Below are positions 25,219 through 35,718 of a stretch of DNA of 64,000 nt, piece after piece (the stretch's first letter is position 1; each line of letters opens with the position of its first letter). The notes beneath the pieces are model-generated. The model did no database searches, had not been told where the DNA came from, and saw nothing but the letters and a program-made list of their open reading frames with translations. The translations under genes were made by a program, and so were the position numbers. The stretch is from Cymbidium sinense. Its lineage: Eukaryota > Streptophyta > Magnoliopsida > Asparagales > Orchidaceae. Where the stretch lies: assembly GCA_021442155.1 (NCBI GenBank), contig CM038228.1:11883179-11947178 (forward strand). Direction: 5' to 3'.

Positions 25219-26295
25219 TGATATGACTCAAATCCTCTAATTGCCAAATTATAACATACAACAATAAGAATTACAATGATAACAGACTCAGTACAGTAAG
25301 GAAGACCAAATACAGCCACAAAATTCAGAGAATCAATATACAGAGGCCATTTATGATGACTACAGAGGAGAAAGAAGATTTTATGAAATATGAAGTCTTA
25401 TTACAGCAAGATCAAGAAAATACCTTATACATCAAAGCAGTACAACCCAGGAGCAATACACAACAGAGAAAATACTCAACACAGGCAAGGGAAACAACTA
25501 CAACAGAAATAATTGAAAAACAAAAAGAAATAGAAATTTGAATAGATCAAACTTATTACAACAGCCTACAACAAGAAAATCAAGAAACAAGAAGGAATAT
25601 TGCTAGCAAAGAGACTTACAACAAACAGATAACTGAAAAGAAAAGAACATTCCAGCCATAATAGAAAGAAAACTGCTTGTAACAACAAAACAAGAAAAGA
25701 GAGTGAGATTAGAGATAGTAGAGGAGAGACATAGTATAAATAGAGTTAAGGGGGACAAACAAAGGGGTAATGAATATATTTCTGAAAAGCAAACTTCCTT
25801 TCTCTCTGCATCTTCCTCTTCTTCTTCTTCTTCCTCTTAATTTCTTCCTGGATTAACTTCAAGAACTTCTTCCTCCCAAGAAGAAGAACCCTACCGCTTT
25901 CATCTCCGTGATTCTCCCTCGCCCTCTGAGTGTTCGACACTGAACCGTCAAAAAGAGAAAACACGATAAGTTTAAACCAAGTATCAAGGAAGATTCATCG
26001 ACGGCCGAAACCAACCGACCGCATCAACGGCTCAACCCATTCCAAGGGAGTAGTTATCCAGACGACCCGATCCATCCCTCAGGAAAGAGACGCGTGGATT
26101 CCATTATCGACAGAAGGGATCAGACGGAACTAATTGGAGGCTAAGAAGGTAAATCCAAGTGTTAGATCCAACGGTTAAAAGGAATACAGCGCGATCCGGC
26201 TCAAAAGACAACCGCTGAACCCAATCCTTATTCCCTATTCAAACCGGGTTCATTCCACTCAGATTGGCTCACTTAATCCAACTAGACTCATATCA
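25219..26295 (+). repeat. 3' LTR of element A
   Basis: 1077 bp. It is slightly longer than the 5' LTR through small insertions, for example GGGGG around 25748. Ends CATATCA followed by the TSD ATCTC. Confidence 0.92.
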
Positions 26296-26300
26296 ATCTC

Positions 26301-26783
26301 CGAGTAAACATGTTTGATTAAGTACTTTTTTATATTGATAAGTTTATTTAATTCCACATAATTCATTAATAGCATTAAGATTATTGAAATGAGCTCATGA
26401 TGCTTGATTATGTTGATAGAAGTAATATTTTGAACTTATTTTTATTAATTTTAAAATTTTTATTTTATTAAGAAATTGTTATGATATTTTAGGATCTATT
26501 TAGAGCAACATTCTTGTTGCTTTACTTTCAAATCATTATCATGATTTTGTTTTACTATTACCATTTTGCAGCTTTTTGAATTTTTTTGTAGTGAGAAAAT
26601 GATTCTTATAACTAGATCTCCTATTGTGTAGTAAGTATAAGAAAGCTACGATGCAATTTAGTTGGAAAATATAATATCTATAATACCTATAAAAACTTTT
26701 GAAAAATTTATTTTTTCCGCGACTATTTTTATAACAACTTTAAATAAAAAAAATTATAGCCACACAAACATATCTTTAGTGAT
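26301..26783. other. AT-rich noncoding flank
   Basis: No coding potential or structure noticed. Confidence 0.5.
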
Positions 26784-27049
26784 GTTGCGTGTCAAAAAAC
26801 TTATTGCAATAGAATAAAATTTTATGCCTTAACCTTATTAAGAAATCTAGCACACACACAGATATTTAAAAAGAGAATGAGAAACTCCAGAATTTTTACG
26901 TGGAAAAATCTCGAAAAGAGGGAAAAAACTACGGGGTCTAGCCCAATAAAAATGTTCCACTATATGTCTGTTTTGGAGTACAAAGTTTAAGTTTTAATAA
27001 CGCATACAGATGTGAGAAACTGACAACGAAAGCGAATCAAGTAACAACT

Positions 27050-27480
27050 ATAACGGTGTTAATGAACAATCATTGTTGGGAATCGATAGTGAATGACGAT
27101 GTCGATTATCCGCGACCGTCTGGTGACATGGTATGACCGGTGACGGCCGCGGTGACCAACATAAGGGCCCACAGCGGCGACGGCGCGGCGACAGACAATG
27201 GTCGCAGATGATCGACAACGGCAATGACCAACGATGGTGGCCGGTGGTGACTGCCGGCAATGGTGGTCGGTGGTGATGGTCGACGGCAGTGCGATCGATG
27301 GTGGTGGCGACAACGGTGGCGATGGGCCACAATCAATGGTGGTGGGACTGAGGCCGACGGCGGTCGACGCAGCGATGGCGGAGGACCGACCGGACCGGCG
27401 GTATTGGCGGTGACCAACGATGGTCGGCAGGATTGATGATCGCATGCACGGCAATGATGGCGTGGTGGCGCCACACGACA
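27050..27480 (-). repeat. GC-rich imperfect triplet repeat island
   Basis: Dense GGTGGT, GGTGAC, GACGGC and GATGGTGG words, strikingly GC- and CpG-rich in an otherwise AT-rich window. Because the period is near 3, all three minus frames stay open for 94-140 codons. That is a compositional effect and not a gene. Confidence 0.7.
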
Positions 27481-27598
27481 ACTGGTGGCACGATTATGTT
27501 TGGAGGTTCTTCAAACCTCAGAGCTCTCTCTTCTCTTTAGCTTGGTCTCTCAAGTTCGCTTATAGCTCCTTCCTCCCTCCATAACAAGAATTGAGTCC

Positions 27599-27606
27599 TA
27601 TTTATA
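27599..27606 (-). promoter_or_regulatory. Candidate LTR TATA box (minus strand)
   Basis: TATAAATA on the minus strand within CCTATAAATAGG, upstream of a purine-rich leader. Confidence 0.5.
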
Positions 27607-27930
27607 GGATTCTGAGAGGGCATTTTGATCATTGTAGTCAAATTCTTAGAACACTCCTTCGAATAGCTCGAAATGATTCCTTCAATCATCTGATGTATTT
27701 TAAACATTTGAATGCTCAAATGAAGTCAGAATTAGGAGATCTTAGGCTTGTTAGATCTGGCTCATCAAGACGCTCGATTTGACTATAAACATTCTATATT
27801 TAGGAGCCGATTGATATCTCAAAATTTTCAATTATATTTTAAGCGCTTGATCTGAGTTAGTCTTGACTCAGAACCAGATTGCTTTCGACGTCAAGATTCG
27901 TGCTTCGACTAATAGAATTTTCAATATCAT

Positions 27931-28844
27931 ATCAAGTGATATATGTGTTTTTATATATAATATTTAAATTTTTTAATATATTTAAAACTTTATAAAATAT
28001 ACATAAATTAATATTTTTACAAAACTTATTTTATAATTACTGAATTTTGACTTGGATCAATTGACCTAATTGTGTCAAACCAAAGAGTCAATTGGCATAT
28101 GGTTAACCCATTAGTCAGTTGGAAGGGTTAAATTAACCTAATTGATCCATTTTGGCCAAATATGCTCAATTGGAATCAAAAAATTCATGTATGGATTCAC
28201 CTCGACTCATTTGGGGGGAGCCATTAAATCAAATTAAGGATTAATGGGTCAATTAGGATGTAGTGAACGCATCCAAGAGATTTAATTCAATAAATTTAAT
28301 CAAATCGAGGGTTTAAACTCAAGCTAATTTAGTGGTGGTTAGGTTCTAACTAAGCTAATTTTAGTTCAATTGGGTTCAATTTTGCTCAACTAAGAGTCAA
28401 TAGATTAATTTCATATATGGTGAACTAACTTAGGTAAAATGGAAGACTTAATCAAAGGCAATTTGATCACCTTATTTAATTTAATCTAATAAATTCAATT
28501 GGGTTAATTTAAATCAATTATACCAATTAGATAAATTGGCTGAAACCAAAGGTTAATTGAGGTCATATGGTTAATAATTTAGAATAAATTATAAGTCTTA
28601 ACTTGGCTCAATTTGATTCTTATATGAGCTTAAGAAATCATTAGAATGCAGCGCATAACATTTAGTGTATACATGTTAAAAATTAAATTTAAAAGAACAT
28701 ATCATAATCCTTATATTTTATTACAAGAACCATTAAGTTGAAAAAATGGTTTATCTCTTATTATATCATAATGATATCCTTAGTAAAAGCATACTGGAAG
28801 TATCAAAAATGATAATAATATTTTAAGCTAAATTTTAATGTTCT
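27931..28844. other. Noncoding sequence, weak resemblance to TTGACC-rich LTR texture
   Basis: No ORF. The part 28045-28560 repeats words such as TCAATTGACC, GGTTAACCC and CCTAATTGATCC, and may be a very old LTR fragment in plus orientation. Confidence 0.35.
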
Positions 28845-28990
28845 AAAAATCGGACCGGACCAACTAGTTCAATCGGTTCAATCATGAACCGGGCATATAG
28901 CTGGTCCGATTTTTCCAAGAATTGGACTTTGCATCGAACCGGCCAAAACCGATCTGAACCACCGATTCAACCGATGAACTGATTCTGATT
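28845..28990. mobile_element. MITE-like hairpin remnant with (C)GGTT(C)AA words
   Basis: Perfect 12 bp inverted arms AAAAATCGGACC (28845-28856) and GGTCCGATTTTT (28903-28914) enclose GTTCAATCGGTTCAATC and CATGAACCGGG. More GAACCGG, GGCCAAAACCG and CACCGATTCAACCG words follow to about 28985. This vocabulary is typical of terminal regions of hAT-like MITEs in plants (family knowledge). No second terminus or TSD was found, so it is probably a truncated end. Confidence 0.4.
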
Positions 28991-31900
28991 TTGAAAAACC
29001 AGCCATTTCAATTAAATTATTTAAATATTAAATTTAATAAAATTTATAATTTAAATATTTTTATAATAAATAATATAAATTTTAAACCAAATTTTATCAT
29101 TACAAATGAGTTTGAAATAAATCAATCATTATATATTCATCAAATTATTCCAAATATACAAGCTCATATTTAGGAGCTCTACTTTTCAATATAAAGAATA
29201 CAACATCTTTTCTTTATGATATGGGATTAAAATAGTTGAATATGGGGAACCTTATTAAACTAAGCTTTAGGAATTAAAAATTTGAATTATATAATGTGGA
29301 TTTTAATAATATCAAATGAACTTTAAAATATATGAATAAAAAGATAATATTTAAATTATTAACTTTATATTTTAATTATAAATTATAATTTATAATATAA
29401 AAAAATGTTAAGAATATAAATGTATAAAATTATTTTGTAAATATTTTCCATATTACATTTTATAAATATTTTAAAATACTTTTTTATATCATATATTTTT
29501 ATATTATAAATTATATTTATATTCATAAACTAACATTATCAAAAATTCAAATTTTAAATATTTTTAATATACATATATCATGATTTATAAAAATATGTTT
29601 AAATATTTTATATATTATATTTTATAAGATTTTAAAATATTTTGTTATTTTGTATTTTATTATAAACTATAATTTTAATAAATTAAATTCTTATGATAAA
29701 TTTATAATTTATACTTATATTTATAAATTTATATTATAATTTTTAGATTTTAAATATATTTAATATACACATAATTAAATTTATAATACACCTATAATTA
29801 TATCTTATTAAAATTTATATCAATCTTAAAATTAATTATTATTAATAATATTATTTATATATTTATTTTATTTATTTTCTATTAAATATTTATATTATTC
29901 CATCTTTTACATTATTACATATTTTTATTACACTTATCGAAATTTATAATACACAATAATTATAACTAGGGTAGAGAATGTTAATATGGTTTAATATCTT
30001 ATTTTAAAATCATGTTTTCTCCTTGTGTTGCCTTGTAGTGATGTCTTGTAGTTGTTTACATGTCTAAAAAAATATAATCAAAATTTTCTCTTTTCTCTAC
30101 CTTTTCCTCTCTTCTTTTCTTCTAGCTCGTGCTTTGTTGTATGTAAGTTGAAGGCCAAATGAAGGATTAAGCTTGTAATCTAAGTAGTATTGTTGTTGCA
30201 GCTGATAATGGATGTTCATGTTGTTGCTACATCATTTAGTCTAAAAGAACTGTTGTTAGAGTATAACTTCTAAAATGAAGGTTAAACCATAAAGCAAAAG
30301 AAGGCAATAAAAGGTGATGTTCAAGATCCAAGAACTTAGATCTTGAGAACAAAGCTAATTAAAGTGGAGAAATCTTGATTTTAGTAAAATTTTCTATCAA
30401 ATAGCTCTTATTGTTCTTATAAATTTCTAGTATTACATCCACTAATTAGAAGTTTTAATTCATGATAATAGTTGTAATGAACATTTCAAGTAGGCACAGC
30501 TTGTTTAGAATATGGTGTTAGAAGATAACCCCACAATTTATTCATATAAAAGTTAAGCCATTCACCAAAATCTAAGGACCATGTGCTCCAAATAGCTTAT
30601 TAGATAAGCACCTCACATACGTAGATTGTTTAGGACATCTACCTCAATCCTTACATTAACATCAATGGTGCCATGCCAGCCTTTCACCTTAAAATTATTA
30701 ACCAAATGAAAATTGAAAGCTGCGATTTGGAGATAAGGCCTTAGCCTTGCTTATAGATTACTTCTCTCAACCTTCCCTCAAAAATGTTAAGGAGATCTCA
30801 CTGACAACAGACTATCTTGATGATCAGTTCCACTTAGAAAGTTGTAATTCTAACATTTTTTTCCAGATTGGATCTTAGCACCTTATATTGGTTGGTTCTC
30901 ACCGCTCGGATACACCACTCATGATGGATAAACCATAGGTTGGTTGGTTCTCGACCTTAGGATACATCAGATGTAAGTTTGTTATGCTTCCTCGAGTTAG
31001 CCACCGCATACACCTATAAGCTTTCTTTTCAAGGGCTCAAGATAATGCCTCTAGTAGCACCTCCCCTGTGACCACTATATTGGGATCGCATCCTTTGCGA
31101 CCCCATTTAGACACTCTTACTATCGATTGACAATTCTCATTTCCTAGAACCACCACTACTATATCCATCCTGTGGATGTACTAATTCTCCTCACCCAATA
31201 AATTGACGGCTGCCATCATCCTTCTTAGTGTGGTCCCTCACACACCAACAGGGTCCAAGCAAACATATAAACAAAATATATATTCACTTCTTGATGGACC
31301 ACACTTCCATCTGTGTTCTACAGTTGCTTTATGTCTTAAATGTGGATGTCTTGTTCTTTAAAATTGCTAGATGTTGATGTCCACTTCATTCTAGAAGATT
31401 GTTTTATACATACTTTTTTTATAACATCAATTAATCAAGTTTATTATTTGTTAAATAGTTCATTAATACAAGTGATTGTCTGAATAGATTCATTGAGATT
31501 AAAAGATGAGAAAAAAAATTATAAAGAAATAAAACCAATATTTTTATTTTCCATTCAAAATTTTTAGGTTGGGCCCCAAAACCAATTATTGCGACCCACC
31601 AACGACTGACATGAAGCACAAGACGGTGACCAGCTGGCTAACGTGAATGCAACGTGTGAACCTGTTTGGCCGGTTCAAAGTAACTAGGAAGGGAAGAAAA
31701 TTGTAAAAGCCTTGTTGAATATTCACTAAACCTTTGCAGCTAACTCCTGGAAATGATATGGATAACTATGCGACTTCTCCTAGATAATACAAAGCCCATG
31801 GAAAGGCCTCTTTTCATGAATATTATAATATCAAAATTAGTAAATTAAAAAATAATAATAATAACAAATATAAGAAAATATTAAAATTATCTCAAACTCA

Positions 31901-32212
31901 ACATAGAGCTCTAATATTTGCTTAATTACCATGATATCCTCAAGGATTCAATTTAAATATAAAATGCCACCTAACTAATCTAGCAAATAAGCTAAAGACT
32001 CAGGACTAATCATATTGACTCCACAAAAGGTCATAATGAGCCATCGACTAAAAATGTGTTAAAAAAAAAACATATTAGCAAAAATACAAGATCAAAATCA
32101 AACTGTAATGTATAAATCTTTCCCAGGATGTAAATCCTAATCATCTTAAATAGGCTGGCAAAAACCAAAAGCTTGTTAAATCGACTAAATTATTCAAGTC
32201 ATTTTATCTAAA
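28991..32212. other. Noncoding, AT-rich to about 30000 then mixed
   Basis: 28991-29990 is A/T filler with no structure beyond local AT palindromes. 30000-32212 has more even composition but no convincing protein match in any frame. A short two-copy repeat starting GGTTGGTTCTC lies at about 30890 and 30950. Confidence 0.45.
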
Positions 32213-32217
32213 TAGAC

Positions 32218-33304
32218 TGATACATACTATTTTCTCGTGAGTGAGGCTTGGTGAATAGACTGCTCGCTACGTGCCTGATGGGTTTGATTTCGATTGGACT
32301 ACACCGGCGCTTGAGTCGTTTCACCGAGTTGACCCACCGAGTGCATCAACCCTGAGTCGAGAGAGAAAGAGGCGGTTTCTCGATCCGTTGGATTTAGCGC
32401 CTTTAGCTTCGCCGTTGGATTGGATCACTTGGATTGCGCTTTCTTGGTGTTTTCTTGAACCGGTGGATGTAGCTTTCGTAACTAGTTATTTTATCTTGCG
32501 TTCACGCCGTTGAATTGAGTGGATTCGTGATGTAGACGAGCTTGATCTCGATTTGATCTCACGGGATTGATAATGACGCTTTCTTGGTCGTTGGATGAAG
32601 CTTTGAGAATAACCTAACCTTATCTTGCTTTGAATTGTTTTGTTTCACAGCTCAGCCGAGGAGCTCGAGAAGAACACGATTTGATTGGCTGAGAACGAGG
32701 TTTCTCCTGGAATGTGGTGGTTTCTCAGAAGAAAACCGAGAAGAACTTGAGCAGGAAGAAAGGAAGGGAAAAGATCAAGAGCTAAGTTTCTTCAGAATTC
32801 TTGATCATCCCTATGTTTGGCTTTGGATCTCTATTTATACTTTCGCTTTCTTATGCTTGGATCTAAGCTATCTATGCACCTAACTACTTTCTGTTACAGT
32901 CTAACTGATTTCTGTTAGACTGGATCGTTTTACTTCGGTTGCTTACTTCTGTCTTTATGGAATATAAGTTGGTTAGTGCTCGAGCTCATTGAATTCTTGA
33001 GATTTTCTGTGTTTCCTCTTTTCTGTTACAAAATAACAGAAAATTGTTTATACTATTTATTTGGTTCATGGTTTCTGATCTTCCTTCTGTTTATGGTTAA
33101 CTGTTGCAGGACTTATTATCTATCTTCAGTTGTGCTATCCTTTTGTGCTGCTACCTTGGGATTTTATTATCATGCCTTTGTAGTCACCAGAAGTTGATCC
33201 TTTGGCTCGTGTTATTCCACTGTTGTATTTCAGTAATAATTGTATTTGTTTTAAGTTGATCATTGTAATTCTTATTTGGCCATTTAGGATTTGGATTTAT
33301 ATCA
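32218..33304 (-). repeat. 3' LTR of element B (left-hand on plus strand)
   Basis: 1087 bp, TGATACATA...ATATCA on the plus strand, collinear with 34630-35713. Minus-strand TATAAATA at 32832-32839. Confidence 0.88.
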
Positions 33305-33317
33305 TTACTCCCTCCTC
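33305..33317 (-). other. Polypurine tract of element B
   Basis: Minus-strand GAGGAGGGAGTAA abuts the 3' LTR, as in element A. It is preceded by codons for DLEGKV, the usual end of chromovirus-type pol. Confidence 0.65.
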
Positions 33318-34034
33318 ACACCTTGCCCTCAAGGTCATCGCAGATCTGCCTTTCTCGATTCGATCTCATATCTTAAGATTCTCACTTTATATCGCCCCTT
33401 CCTGAATTTCTCCTATTACCTGGTAATTTTCGTTTCTACCACGTATGTAGTTCGCTCTTATTGTAATTCGCTTCTACCACTCTATTACTCTTGTAATGTG
33501 GCGGTATGGTTTATCACTGTGGGGAATTCACCATTTATTATATGAAATTAAAGCTTGCTCAACTTTACTTATAACTCGGCATTTTATATGCACTATGTCG
33601 ATGGGATTTATGGATTTGGCTATATCTCGAATTATAATTCTCTAAGTCAAAGGTCGAATTATTGAGAACTTATTTAGACTATTTTATAATTACAATTATA
33701 TGTCCTGTCTTAACCCGGATTGAATGGTCGATACATGAAGCTTGTGTTTTCTTTCTCTTGTACTTGGTTGTCGGGTTGATTATCATGGCTTGATGTCTTT
33801 GGTCATCATATTATTAATGTCAATAACTTGACTTACGATATGCTCTTTATGATTTCTCATTACAATCAAATAAGCTTCTTTTTCTCTTTCTATTTGAGTT
33901 GTTGTTAAATAATGGATATTATCTGTTAGACCGAGTGGCATTTGTGGGAGGTTGTAGTAAGGTAGTTGGAGCATTCGATTGCTTTAATTACTTAATTTAC
34001 ATTTATGCATTTCATATCAATCTGTCTTCCATTA
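33318..34034 (-). other. Element B internal region without recognisable coding
   Basis: Lies between the gag remnant and the polypurine tract. No pol enzyme motif in any frame, consistent with the same internal loss as in element A. Confidence 0.55.
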
Positions 34035-34593
34035 CTGGGTTGAAATGCAGGAAGAAAAGGCTCTTATTTCCCTTTTAATTTCTCTTCACGATTCAAAGCT
34101 AGCATTCATGTAATCCAAATTTGTTAGGTTTTCAAATTCATTGTAAAATTGCTGGTTTGTTGAAGTTTACCTCTTAAATCAGGTAGGAAGGGCCAAATCA
34201 TAATTTGTTCTTGAAGCGTAAGAATGCAATTGTTTATTTACTTGCATCCATCGATACCACCAAAGCAGTCCATCCATGTATATTGAGGATATTAAAATTT
34301 CTCTCTAATGTGTTATAAAGCGAAAGAATTGCTCGCTTTAAAGAGCCAACCTCTGGGTTTTCTCCATTAAATCGGGCATATCTATTTTGGAGTATTGCCA
34401 TGGGTGTGTGTGTATGTGATCCGTTTGGAGAATAGAGGGGATGCATCACATACCGGATTGAGTTGTTTTTCCAACTGTTTTCTATGGTAGTCAATCTTCT
34501 TGATATTTCGCCAATACCATAGTGATTGAGGTCATTTGTTTCTGTTGTTTAATCGTACACATTCTTCAAATTGGATGTATTGTTCTTCGCCAT
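34035..34593 (-). pseudogene. Gag remnant of element B
   Basis: The minus-strand ATG at 34593-34591 begins MAKNNTSN after the primer-binding site. The 34234-34494 piece contains YARFNGENPEVGSLKRAI, the start of the Gag core (compare MPRFNGENP in element A). Shifted frames then give FLPDLRGKLQQT and REIKREIRAFSSCIS (to about 34040), matching LYRDLRGELAKL and DIKREV of A. Frameshifts and stops make it non-functional. It would be the particle protein of the element. Confidence 0.78.
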
Positions 34594-34613
34594 ATTTTCT
34601 CGAGTGGTAAGTC

Positions 34614-34629
34614 AACAAGAGAGCACCAA
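34614..34629 (-). other. Primer-binding site of element B
   Basis: The minus-strand sequence TTGGTGCTCTCTTGTT directly follows the 5' LTR. It is the same unusual site as in element A. Confidence 0.65.
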
Positions 34630-35713
34630 TGATACATTTTCTCGTAATTGAGTGAGGCTTGAATAGTCGTTGCGGCTAATTTAGGCTCGATTGGGTTTGA
34701 TTTCCGGATTGGACCGCACCGCTTGAGTCTGCTCACCGAGACCCACCGAGTGCATCTCAACTGGCCGAGTCGAGAGAGAAAGGGTTTTGCGGTGCTTTCG
34801 ATCCGTTGGATTTAGCGCTTTAGCTCGTCGTTGGATTGGATCACTTGGACGCTTTCTTGAGCCGCTTGAACCCGGATGTAGTTGCTTTCTCGTAGACCGG
34901 ATGTGTTATTTTATCTTGCGGGCCGTTGAATTGAGATTAAGGTGTGTGTTGGAAGAGATCTCTGGATTTGATCTGACCCGTGGATTGATAATGACGCGGC
35001 TGTTCTTGGTCGTTGGATGAAGCTTTGAGAATAACCTAACCTTATCTTGCTTTGAATTGTTTTGTTTCGACAGCTAGCCGCCGAGAGCTCGAGAAGAACA
35101 GGAGAGCGGTGGGATCGGTGGAATGGTTTCCTGGTGAGAAACAGAGAAGAACGGCAGAAGAAGAGAAGGAAGGGAAAAGACTGAAGAGCTAAGTTTCTTT
35201 CTGTAAATTCTTGATCATCCCCTATGTTTGGCTTTGGATCTCTATTTATACTTTCTGTTTTCCTTTCTTATGCTTGGATCTAAGCTATCTATGCACCTAG
35301 TTTACAATGCTAACGATTAGACCGGATCGCTTTTACTTCGCTGTTTACTTCTATCTTTATGGAATATAAGTTGGTTAGTGCTCGAGCTCATTGAATTCTT
35401 GAGATTTTCTGTGTTTCCTCTTTTCTGTTACAAAATAACAGAAAACTGTTTATACTGTTTATTTGGTTCATGGTTTCTGATCTTCCTTCTATTTATGGTT
35501 AACCGCACTTATTATCTATCTTCGCCAGCTATCCTTTTGTCGCTACCTTGGGATTTTATTATCGTTGCCTTTGTAGTCATGTAGTTGATCCTTTGGCTCG
35601 TGTTATTCCGCACTGCTGTATTTGTAGTCTGTAATAATTGTATTTGTTTTAAGTTTGGTTCAGTGATCATTGTAATTCTTATTTGGCCATTTAGAGGATT
35701 TGGATTCATATCA
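34630..35713 (-). repeat. 5' LTR of element B (right-hand on plus strand)
   Basis: 1084 bp. Minus-strand start TGATATGAATCC and end ATGTATCA, with TATAAATA at 35243-35250 on the minus strand. Differs from the other LTR by many short indels around CG-containing words. Confidence 0.88.
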
Positions 35714-35718
35714 TAGAC

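Larger units (their letters stand above)
22665..26295 (+). mobile_element. Non-autonomous gag-only LTR retrotransposon A (TR-GAG type), complete with TSD
   Basis: Two direct LTRs (22665-23677 and 25219-26295) begin TGATATGACTC and end ACTCATATCA, so the ends are inverted repeats. The element is flanked by a perfect 5 bp target-site duplication, ATCTC, at 22660-22664 and 26296-26300. The 1.54 kb internal region holds a primer-binding site, a gypsy gag with a degenerate zinc knuckle, and a polypurine tract. Just before the polypurine tract it reads PEDKV, matching the LEDKV end of chromovirus-type pol. Protease, RT, RNase H and integrase are missing. It is therefore an internal-deletion derivative that needed enzymes in trans. 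Element B (32218-35713) is the same family in reverse orientation. Confidence 0.9.
26784..27930 (-). mobile_element. LTR-like segment (probably copia-type), minus strand, possible solo LTR
   Basis: On the minus strand the segment has a TATA box (CCTATAAATAGG, 27597-27608) and then a purine-rich leader. A GC-rich triplet island follows (27050-27480), then sequence typical of the 3' part of plant LTRs (GGGCTAGACCC, TTTTTTCCCTC, TTTTTCCACGT). It ends near ACACGCAACA (TGTTGCGTG on plus at about 26784). No matching second copy or pol lies beside it, and the right-hand boundary is uncertain. It could be a solo LTR or a fragment. Confidence 0.45.
32218..35713 (-). mobile_element. Non-autonomous gag-only LTR retrotransposon B (same family as A), minus strand, with TSD
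   Basis: LTRs lie at 32218-33304 and 34630-35713, flanked by the perfect 5 bp target-site duplication TAGAC at 32213-32217 and 35714-35718. Read on the minus strand, the LTR starts TGATATGAATCCAAATCCTC and the internal region starts TTGGTGCTCTCTTGTT. A gag with RFNGENP follows, and the 3' end reads DLEGKV before a GGGAGTAA polypurine tract. All of these match element A. There is no PR, RT, RNase H or integrase. Length is 3496 bp, against 3631 bp for A. It is older or less well preserved than A; its LTRs differ by many short indels. Confidence 0.88.

Noticed and set aside
27059..27481. Three overlapping minus-strand ORFs of 94-140 codons
   Set aside because: They arise from a near-period-3 GC-rich triplet tract that leaves all three frames open. 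The Pro/Ser/His/Arg-rich translations are compositional.
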